From JBEKZQ01 sp049509675 (GTDB lineage Bacteria; Planctomycetota; Planctomycetia; Pirellulales; Thermoguttaceae): a stretch of DNA of 5,228 nt. This document shows, in pieces, positions 1-5,228 of the stretch. The first letter of the stretch is position 1. Every line of letters begins with the position of its first letter. The stretch lies in NCBI GenBank assembly GCA_049509675.1, contig JBEKZQ010000436.1, forward strand, positions 1 to 5,228. Reading direction: 5' to 3'. The notes below the pieces were generated by a model. It saw nothing but the letters and a program-made list of their open reading frames with translations. It ran no database searches and was not told the origin of the DNA. The position numbers and the translations under genes are program-made.

Positions 1-264
1 TGACACTACTGGTATACTCTTCCCGCACTTCTCCCGTCATGGGGTTGACCCGAAACGGCCAGTTGCCCTCCGCCGTCTGCCATCGTACCCCTGCTCCTCA
101 CCGTTTGCCAGGCTCCGGCACGCACCGGGATCGGATCGCACAATCCGCGGGGCGCTTGACAAGGCGAAGCCCCGCAACGAAACTCACGTTCCTCAGGCTG
201 CTGCTGTCGGGTTCCGATGGCCACGCCAAGGGTAAGGCCCCCGCGAACCACCGCAGCTTGTCAC
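1..264. other. Upstream region without a supported gene
   Basis: I see no convincing gene here. On the minus strand one frame starts with a VVRGG-like stretch near 235-251 and later shows EFRC, while another frame shows FVAGLRLV near 150-180. These loosely recall the C-terminus of formylglycine-generating-enzyme (SUMF1) domains, but they lie in different frames and are too close together, so at best this is a decayed remnant. Also on the minus strand, after a TGA at 98-100, the frame stays open to the left edge and reads like protein (WQTAEGNWPF, then VNPMTGEVREEY), but it has no start codon with a ribosome binding site. It could be the edge of a gene lying to the left. The promoter of the sialidase gene should lie in this region. 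A TTGACA at 156-161 is present without a good -10 partner. Confidence 0.3.
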
Positions 265-273
265 AAGAGGAGA
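265..273 (+). promoter_or_regulatory. Ribosome binding site of the sialidase-like gene
   Basis: AAGAGGAGA is a strong Shine-Dalgarno match ending 5 bases before the ATG at 279. It fixes the start there rather than at the upstream in-frame ATG at 39. The codons from 39 to 278 encode a Pro/Arg-rich sequence with no secretion signal, whereas the product starting at 279 begins with a signal peptide. The motif TCACAAG at 261-267 recurs before the truncated second copy at 1663-1669. Confidence 0.75.
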
Positions 274-278
274 ACGAA

Positions 279-1556
279 ATGCAGTCCAGAATGACACTCT
301 TGGTTCTGGCAGCGTGTGCCGTCCAGGTTGCGCAGCGGGCGGGGGCAGCGGAAAAGAACAAGATCGAGAAGGCCCCGATCGTTGCGGCCAGCGCGGTCAA
401 GGTTCAAATGGAAGAGCCGGTCTTGATCGATCAGGCCCCGCCGGCGGTGAAGCAGTGGGGGCCGTACCGCATGCCCAAGGTGTACTGCATGCCCGGCGGG
501 GATCTCTGCGTGACGTTCCAGGTCGGCCGCGACCATTATTGCGACCAGGGCATCCCCTCGCCGATGTTCGCTTCCCGCGACAAGGGCGCCACCTGGCAGC
601 GATCCCCGTGGCCACACCCCGGGTTCACCGGGATCAATCCGGTCGTTTCGCCGGTTCTGGACGGCGAGTATCTCTGCATTCCTGCGGTGAAGGGCATCGA
701 ACTCGACCTGGGCAGACTTCCCAAGCCCATTTGCACAATCGATATTTGTGCCGGTTTCCCGCTTCGCCGCCTGGCCGATTGCCCGGAGGACGTAGTCCGC
801 TGGTTCCACGACATCAAGGCCGTGCGTTGGTCGCCCAGGACCAAGACCTGGACCCAAGAGCCCATCCAATGGGACCATCGCGGCCAACTCATCGAGACCT
901 ACAACGACACACCACAGAAGATTCCCGGCGATTGGAGCCAGAAGGTCTATTTTGAAAGCCCGATCATGCGCTGCGGCAAGGAATTGCTCCATGCCGATTA
1001 TTGGACGATGTACGAGAGCCGCTCGGGCCAAGCGCCACTGGCCTGGGAAGCATCGCTGATGGTTTCGACCGACAACGGCCGCTCCTGGACGCGGCGGAGC
1101 AACATCGCCACCATGCCCGCAAGAGACAGTTTGGCCGAGCCGGTGATCGAATTGAACCAGGCCGGCGAGTTGGTCTGCGTGACGCGCCGGGAAAAAGATC
1201 AGAGGAACCCGACCATGTTCCTGATGCACTCGAAGGACAGGGGTTATACCTGGACCGAGCGCCAGGAACTCTTCGATTTCGGCGTTTTCCCGCGGCTGTT
1301 GCAGTTGGACAACGGCGTGCTGGTGCTGAGTTTCGGCCGGCCCGGGGTGTGGCTCTCTTTCTCTTTAGACGGCGGGCACTCTTGGACCCCAAGGCAGGCC
1401 GTCCTCAAGGGTCCTTCGTGCGGGTACACGTCGCTGCTGGCCTTGGGACGCGACACTTTCCTGCTGGCCTACAGCGAGTTCGAGCGGCCCAACGCCAACG
1501 GCCAGCCCGCCAAGGCCATCCTGGTGCGGAAGATTACCGTCCATGCGGCCAAGTGA
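279..1556 (+). CDS. Secreted sialidase-like BNR/Asp-box protein
   Basis: Predicted exported six-bladed beta-propeller of the sialidase (neuraminidase) superfamily, 425 aa. Residues 1-24 form a short signal peptide (R4, hydrophobic 5-18, cleavage probably near AGA-A at 22-24). LAAC at 10-13 resembles a lipobox but lies too close to the N-terminus to be trusted. Four Asp boxes are seen: SRDKGATW 99-106, STDNGRSW 263-270, SKDRGYTW 318-325 and SLDGGHSW 362-369. YRMP at 63-66 matches the F/YRIP motif whose Arg binds the substrate carboxylate in sialidases. Further candidate active-site residues, judged by spacing only, are E287 in AEPVIEL, R302/R303, R354 in SFGRPG, and Y383 in CGYTSLLAL with YSE 398-400 behind it. 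Some 155 residues without an Asp box separate the first two boxes. The mature chain has ten Cys, unusual for this fold, so disulfides are possible. The start at 279 is supported by a strong ribosome binding site. The product may release sialic or related sugars from glycans outside the cytoplasm, but many planctomycete members of this family have no known substrate. It converges on the PPC/WD40 unit and is followed by a truncated copy of its own 5' end. Confidence 0.88.
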   Translation: MQSRMTLLVLAACAVQVAQRAGAAEKNKIEKAPIVAASAVKVQMEEPVLIDQAPPAVKQWGPYRMPKVYCMPGGDLCVTFQVGRDHYCDQGIPSPMFASRDKGATWQRSPWPHPGFTGINPVVSPVLDGEYLCIPAVKGIELDLGRLPKPICTIDICAGFPLRRLADCPEDVVRWFHDIKAVRWSPRTKTWTQEPIQWDHRGQLIETYNDTPQKIPGDWSQKVYFESPIMRCGKELLHADYWTMYESRSGQAPLAWEASLMVSTDNGRSWTRRSNIATMPARDSLAEPVIELNQAGELVCVTRREKDQRNPTMFLMHSKDRGYTWTERQELFDFGVFPRLLQLDNGVLVLSFGRPGVWLSFSLDGGHSWTPRQAVLKGPSCGYTSLLALGRDTFLLAYSEFERPNANGQPAKAILVRKITVHAAK

Positions 1557-1666
1557 ATGAAAGTCCGGGAAGAAGCAGCGCAACTTTAGAAGGGCGGTGT
1601 CTTATGCTTGGAAATCTGTTTCTCGTTGGATCGATTTGGAGTTTACGTCATTAAGGCAACACTCAC

Positions 1667-1672
1667 AAGGGA
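1667..1672 (+). promoter_or_regulatory. Ribosome binding site before the truncated second copy
   Basis: AAGGGA lies 6 bases before the ATG at 1679. It sits inside TCACAAGGGAAC (1663-1674), which resembles TCACAAGAGGAGAAC (261-275) in front of the sialidase-like gene. The similarity between the two loci therefore begins upstream of the start codon, as expected for a duplicated gene start. No promoter is evident in 1557-1662, and no stem-loop terminator for the preceding gene is obvious there either. Confidence 0.5.
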
Positions 1673-1678
1673 ACTGCC

Positions 1679-1798
1679 ATGTTCTCCAGACTGACACTCA
1701 TGTTTCCCGCGGCCCGCGCGGTGCAGGCCATGCCTGCTGCGCGGGCGGACGAAAAGGCGGGCAAGCTCGAAAGGGCCCCGATCATCGCCGTCATCGCG
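1679..1798 (+). pseudogene. Truncated 5' end of a sialidase-gene paralogue
   Basis: The 40 codons from the ATG at 1679 match the start of the sialidase-like gene at 279. Shared residues in order are M, SR, T, L, AA, AVQ, A, A, EK, K, E, API and A, about 20 identities over 36 positions with one one-residue gap. At DNA level 14 of 15 bases agree between 285-299 and 1685-1699, and GGCCCCGATC is shared (371-380 and 1774-1783). The fragment covers a signal peptide (start MFSRLTLM, cleavage probably near ARA-D) and the first mature residues, then similarity ends at about 1789-1798. From 1799 the plus strand is the complement of the PPC-domain gene. The frame remains open to 2479, but residues 41-266 would be antisense to that gene and Arg-rich, so I do not regard them as a product. 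No Asp box follows, so the enzyme domain is gone. It is most likely the remnant of a tandem duplicate or family member cut off by a rearrangement. Confidence 0.7.
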
Positions 1799-4060
1799 TT
1801 ACTTCGCCGCAATGATCTTAATGGGAATAGCCGGCAGAGTACGGGTCACCGTCTCTTTGCCGGTATTCGTCGTGCCCTGGAGGATAATCGACTTTTTCAG
1901 GTCTATCGCCGCTTTGGGGTCGGCACTGATGGTAATGGTCGCCTCTTCCTTGTCGGCGGGGATCGTCGCCGGCTTTACGCTCACGCCCGGGGGAGGCGGC
2001 GGGGCGCCCTGCACGACCGGCATCAGTTGCGCAGGGGGCACGACCGCCAGGTTGATCGGGAACTTCGCGTCTGCCTTGCGCGCGGCCTTCACCACGATGT
2101 CGACGGTCCCACCTTGCTTGATCTCCAGCACCTGCTTGGGAGGCGTGCTGGTGGAAAGAGTGAACAGCGACGTTTCTTTCACCTCCAGCACGCACCCCTT
2201 GGTCGGGAGCCAGTGCTTGATATAAAATGCCTGCACGACCGTCTCGACGGGGACCGCCTTGCGCACCAACGGGGGTTGTTTGTCCACCGTCGCCGTGCCG
2301 ACGACGGACGGAAAATAGAGGCCGGGCGCGGCGTTGGCCGGGGCTGTAATTGTCAACTGCACGTCATGCTCCTTGGCCGGGATCACCGCATCGCTGGCCG
2401 TGCAACCCGGCGGCAGGTCTTGCACCGCCAGGTTGATTGGGCCGTCGAAGTCGTCGCGCCGCAGCGCACTGACGACTAGCACCGCGCTGTCGCCTTGCGC
2501 GAGTCGGGCCGAGTCGGTGTTGATGCGCAGAGTGTAGTCCGGCCGCGCCGGTGTAATCTTCAGGCGGTAGGCGTACTCTTCGCCGCCCTTGTCTTGCGCA
2601 TCGCGGATGCGGAGCACGTAATCGCCCGTCTTGGCAAACGTGTAGACCAGCCGCGAGTCGGCAACGTGCGTCACCAGCGCGTCGCGCGGGTCCACTTGGA
2701 ACTCCGAATCGGGATAGAGGAGAGGGATACTGGCGGCCGGATTTGGCGTCGCCATGGCGGGAGGCGGATCGTCGTTCTCAGCGAGCTTCTTTCCCGCCGC
2801 GTCGAACAGCGTCAACACGCTGTCCAGGGGCGAATCGAGCCGCCGGGCGTCCACTTCCATCAGCAGCTTCTGGCCCTCTTCGGCCTTGAAGACGAAGTAG
2901 TCTTCGTCACCGCTCTTCTGGATGCGGCCGTTGACCACGACCGGAACCGTCACGCGGTTCGCCTGGGCCAAGGAATCGTTCGGCTCGCTCTCCAGCACTT
3001 CCGGCAGTTCGTCCACGGCGAAGGGCACGGCGTTGGACGTCATTCCATTTTGCTTGACGCTCAGCCAGCGCAGCGGCGGGCTGTCGGCCGCCAACAGCAG
3101 GTCCATGCTGGCGCTGGGCAGGTTGACGCCGTGCAACTCGATTTTCGCGGTCGAGTTCCGCCGTCCGCCCAGGGGATAGACGTGGGTCACGTAGGGCCAT
3201 GCGCCGATCCGCACCCGGTAAATGAAATCCTGGCTCCCGCGGTAAAGAATATCGCGGACTTCCAGGAGGTACTCGCCGTCCTTCTCGACTTTATGGAACA
3301 ACACGGGATCGGGCTTGAAGCGGAAGTCGTCGGCGAACGCGAGCCGCTTGCCGGCCGTGTCGGAAAGGGTCAAGCAGGCGTCGAGCCAACCGGGCACGGC
3401 CCAGTAGCTGTAGGGCAGCAGCGACTGCGCCTGGCATTGGCAAACCAAGGTCTGTCCCGCCTTGACGGGAACTCGCCAATAGCCGCGATCCGGACCGCCT
3501 TGGGAAGTTGTGGTCGTGAAGATTTGGCCGTTGATGATCGCGGGCAAGGCGGGCACGAGGACCGCCTCGGCCTTCTCCGAGTTCCGTTGCATGGCGGCCG
3601 TCTCCGCAATTTCGTCGACCAGGAAGCGGCACCGCGTGGAAACGCCTCCCGGCGTCACCAATCGCAGGTCGTGTTCGCCCAATTCGGCGTCCGGGGCAAT
3701 GCTGAGGGAGATGCGCACGGCTTCCGATGGGCGGATGTTGCTGCTGATCCAAGGCCGCGGCGGGGGGGCGGGTGGGCCGGGCTTCGGCTTGGCGTTGGGA
3801 TCGGGCTTCTCTTCGGGCACCACCCGCGCACTGAGCCCCTTGCCGGAAATGTAAACGGCCGTTGCCCCCTTGAGTTGCTGCCCGGCAACGGTCGCCTCGA
3901 TCGTCTTGCCCAACTGCCCGCCAGCCGGGAAGACGAAGAAGATCGCCGGGCCGGTCGGACCGCCCGGTTGGCCGTAGCAGGAGGCAGCGCCCAACATCAG
4001 GGACGTCGCAATCACAAGCAGGAAGAACCAACGAAGCAGCAGCCGGAGTCGGTATCTCAT
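1799..4060 (-). CDS. Exported protein with two PPC (pre-peptidase C-terminal) domains
   Basis: 753 aa, complete. Residues 1-30 are a signal peptide: Arg-rich start, hydrophobic 11-24, then AASCYGQ. Cleavage by signal peptidase I near 30 is likely; AASC at 25-28 is a weak lipobox, so a lipoprotein is possible. Residues 38-80 and 118-149 look like an IPT/TIG-type sandwich (IFFVFPAGGQLGKTIEATVAG; LRLVTPGGVS) interrupted by a Pro-rich linker at 82-104. A first PPC-like domain spans about 165-286, without the usual EPN start. A second TIG-like strand set starts at 289 (THVYPLGGRR). A canonical PPC domain spans 357-503, opening with ESEPNDSLAQAN and containing DEDYFVFKAEEGQ and YVLRIRD. Ig-like beta segments follow at about 508-612 and 640-750, with a PPPPP run at 687-691. 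No protease or other catalytic domain is present, although PPC domains are often found attached to secreted peptidases. The role is therefore probably binding or scaffolding outside the cytoplasm. It is co-directional with and 15 bp downstream of a WD40 gene. Codons and composition match that neighbour. The stop TAA (1801-1799) directly abuts the truncated sialidase copy. Confidence 0.9.
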   Translation of the reverse strand: MRYRLRLLLRWFFLLVIATSLMLGAASCYGQPGGPTGPAIFFVFPAGGQLGKTIEATVAGQQLKGATAVYISGKGLSARVVPEEKPDPNAKPKPGPPAPPPRPWISSNIRPSEAVRISLSIAPDAELGEHDLRLVTPGGVSTRCRFLVDEIAETAAMQRNSEKAEAVLVPALPAIINGQIFTTTTSQGGPDRGYWRVPVKAGQTLVCQCQAQSLLPYSYWAVPGWLDACLTLSDTAGKRLAFADDFRFKPDPVLFHKVEKDGEYLLEVRDILYRGSQDFIYRVRIGAWPYVTHVYPLGGRRNSTAKIELHGVNLPSASMDLLLAADSPPLRWLSVKQNGMTSNAVPFAVDELPEVLESEPNDSLAQANRVTVPVVVNGRIQKSGDEDYFVFKAEEGQKLLMEVDARRLDSPLDSVLTLFDAAGKKLAENDDPPPAMATPNPAASIPLLYPDSEFQVDPRDALVTHVADSRLVYTFAKTGDYVLRIRDAQDKGGEEYAYRLKITPARPDYTLRINTDSARLAQGDSAVLVVSALRRDDFDGPINLAVQDLPPGCTASDAVIPAKEHDVQLTITAPANAAPGLYFPSVVGTATVDKQPPLVRKAVPVETVVQAFYIKHWLPTKGCVLEVKETSLFTLSTSTPPKQVLEIKQGGTVDIVVKAARKADAKFPINLAVVPPAQLMPVVQGAPPPPPGVSVKPATIPADKEEATITISADPKAAIDLKKSIILQGTTNTGKETVTRTLPAIPIKIIAAK

Positions 4061-4070
4061 CGCTGAATCG

Positions 4071-4077
4071 CCCTTCT
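4071..4077 (-). promoter_or_regulatory. Ribosome binding site of the PPC gene, overlapping the WD40 stop codon
   Basis: On the minus strand AGAAGGG precedes the ATG at 4060-4058 by 10 bases, and its first two bases belong to the TAG stop (4078-4076) of the WD40 gene. Ribosomes ending the WD40 frame would stop on the start signal of the next gene, which favours translational coupling. The next in-frame start (M22) lies inside the signal peptide, so this site decides the start. Confidence 0.6.
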
Positions 4078-5228
4078 ATTGCAGAGTCGGAGGTGGGATT
4101 GTCTTCCCGGCTAGCGTTTGCCGGACGATTTCGGCGTTCTGCAAGCCGCCGGTTTTCACCTGTACCGCAGCGGGATTCGAGGTCGCAAAGTAGCCTTGCG
4201 CGGTAACGACCAGCCAACCGTCCGTGCCTGGCGCTAGCTGCACAAGCGTGGCCAGCAGACTGTGGTCGGAAAGGTCCCAGAGCTTGACGCTGCCATCGCC
4301 GCTGGCCGAGGCGAGTCGCTTCTCGTCGGCGCTGGCCGCCACCGCATAGACCCAGTCGCTGTGCCCGACGAGCGTGTCCATAAGCGTCAGCTTCTTGCCA
4401 TCGAGCGCGTACGCCTTCACCGTGTTGTCGGTCGCGGCGATGAAAGCCCATTGGCGATACCATTTGCCGGGATCGGGATCTTTGAGCCAGACGCAGTCCA
4501 GGGGCATGCCGGCATCGAGTTCGGTCTTGACGTCGCCGCGGTAATCCGGCGGTATCTTGTCGTCCAGGCGATTTTGAACCGACCTTGCGTCGTGGCCGGC
4601 GACAACCAGCCCGAAGCGGTATGTCATTCTCCCCCCGGCCGCCCAATGCTGTGATGTTTCCCGCAGGCAACAGCGGCGCGGCGGGGCCTCGAGGATCGTC
4701 TTCTTGCGGTCCGGCTTCCAGGTTGCAACGTCCCAAACCTCCACGGTCTTGTCGAGGCTTGCGGTCGCCAAGTACTTGCCGTTGGGCGCGAAGGAAACGC
4801 TGCTCACCGCCAGCGATTGGTCTTTGAGCGTTGCCACAAGTTTCTTGTCCGGCAGGCTCCAAACATAGGCCGCGGCATCGCTGCAGCCGGCGGCCAGGAG
4901 CTTTCCGTCTGGGCTCAAATCGAGCGAGAGCACCGCGCCCTTGGGCTCCTGGAAGTTGATGGCCGCCTGCCCGCTTTGAAGGTCGAAGACCTTGACGCCG
5001 CCAGTGGCATACGGGGTGCCTTCGGCCGCGGCCAGACTCTTGCCGTCTTTTGTAAAGAGCACCGCCTGCACCATGGTGCCAATCTGGCCGGCGCCGATCC
5101 GCTTGGCTAATCTGCCTTCGACCAGGTCCCACAGGAGAACCTCGCGATAACCGCCGACGGCCAGCGTCTTTCCATCGGGGCTAAAGGCCACGGCCGATAG
5201 AGGCAATGCCGTCCCGCAGGAGACCATG
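4076..5228 (-). CDS. WD40-repeat protein, 5' end missing at the window edge
   Basis: At least 383 aa are visible. The ATG at 5227-5225 is probably internal: the frame is open to the edge, no ribosome binding site can be seen, and the sequence starts just before a blade strand with no signal peptide. Counted from that Met, WD40 blades are at 8-34 (AVAFSPDGKTLAVGG to LLWDL), 50-82 (ends VKVFDL), 97-124 (LDLSPDGKLLAAG to YVWSL), 139-166 (VSFAPNGKYLATAS to VEVWDV), 257-275 (degenerate, AFIAATDNTVKAYAL) and 288-318 (HSDWVYAVAAS to VKLWDL). The C-terminus has DGWLVVTAQGYFATS at 336-350, a strand motif commonly seen at the end of planctomycete WD40 proteins. WD40 propellers bind protein partners and have no catalysis of their own. 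Residues 180-215 do not look like a blade and may be frame-disturbed (see findings). The gene is the first visible member of an operon with the PPC gene. Location is uncertain because the N-terminus is not in view; by analogy with similar planctomycete gene pairs an exported product is plausible. Confidence 0.85.
   Translation of the reverse strand, partial: MVSCGTALPLSAVAFSPDGKTLAVGGYREVLLWDLVEGRLAKRIGAGQIGTMVQAVLFTKDGKSLAAAEGTPYATGGVKVFDLQSGQAAINFQEPKGAVLSLDLSPDGKLLAAGCSDAAAYVWSLPDKKLVATLKDQSLAVSSVSFAPNGKYLATASLDKTVEVWDVATWKPDRKKTILEAPPRRCCLRETSQHWAAGGRMTYRFGLVVAGHDARSVQNRLDDKIPPDYRGDVKTELDAGMPLDCVWLKDPDPGKWYRQWAFIAATDNTVKAYALDGKKLTLMDTLVGHSDWVYAVAASADEKRLASASGDGSVKLWDLSDHSLLATLVQLAPGTDGWLVVTAQGYFATSNPAAVQVKTGGLQNAEIVRQTLAGKTIPPPTLQ

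Noticed and set aside
10..18. TGGTATACT as an extended -10 promoter element on the plus strand
   Set aside because: It is at the window edge with no visible -35, is about 260 bp from the gene start, and may lie within a minus-strand coding sequence.
156..184. TTGACA at 156-161 as the -35 box of the sialidase promoter
   Set aside because: At 17-18 bp spacing the -10 candidate is GAAACT or AAACTC, a poor match. A single perfect hexamer can occur by chance.
39..278. N-terminal extension of the sialidase gene to the ATG at 39 (80 extra codons)
   Set aside because: The extension is rich in Arg, Pro and Ser with no secretion signal and no ribosome binding site before 39. It would bury the signal peptide that follows the strong ribosome binding site at 265-273.
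1557..1678. Rho-independent terminator after the sialidase gene
   Set aside because: No GC-rich stem with a following T run is present. The only complementary pairs (AAGT/ACTT near 1561-1586) are too short.
1799..2479. Continuation of the truncated copy as a 266-aa secreted protein
   Set aside because: After residue 40 the sequence is only the reverse complement of the PPC gene's 3' end and shows no BNR or other domain. Production of such a fusion cannot be excluded but is not supported.
2495..4066. 523-codon open frame on the plus strand
   Set aside because: It lies antisense to the PPC gene, whose protein has recognisable domains. The plus-strand product is Arg/His/Gly-rich low-complexity sequence typical of the shadow of a GC-rich gene.
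3291..5132. 613-codon open frame on the minus strand overlapping both the WD40 and PPC genes
   Set aside because: It is a shifted-frame shadow with Arg/Gln/Gly-rich translation. Both genes it overlaps have clear domains in their own frames. Only the short stretch at 4610-4690 in this frame is of interest.

Overview
The window is GC-rich and looks like a chromosomal segment of a planctomycete (Pirellulales- or Gemmatales-like). The basis is the gene content: a secreted PPC-domain protein directly downstream of a WD40 protein, next to a secreted sialidase-like BNR protein, all typical of that phylum. This is inference from protein families; no rRNA or other marker gene is present.

Layout: positions 1-264 hold no gene I can identify, only possible scraps on the minus strand. 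A complete plus-strand gene at 279-1556 encodes a secreted sialidase/BNR-repeat protein of 425 aa with four Asp boxes and a YRMP (RIP-type) motif. A short intergenic stretch follows with no convincing hairpin terminator. At 1663-1798 lies a second, truncated copy of the start of that gene: ribosome binding site, start codon, signal peptide and about 15 further residues. It stops where the next gene begins. On the minus strand, 4060-1799 encodes a complete 753-aa exported protein with two PPC domains, IPT/TIG-like and Ig-like segments. Upstream of it, 5228-4076 is the 3' part of a WD40 (beta-propeller) gene whose 5' end lies beyond the right edge.

The two minus-strand genes are almost certainly one transcription unit: they are 15 bp apart, and the WD40 stop codon overlaps the Shine-Dalgarno sequence of the PPC gene. 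Both encode protein-interaction scaffolds with no visible catalytic site. In planctomycetes such pairs often accompany DUF1549/DUF1553 cytochrome-type genes, but nothing of that kind is inside the window. The sialidase gene converges on this unit and is probably regulated separately.

I saw no tRNA, rRNA, CRISPR array, IS element or phage gene, and no strong case for a new multi-gene system. The observations most worth checking are the truncated paralogue start abutting the stop codon of the PPC gene, and a degenerate WD40 segment that reads better in another frame.
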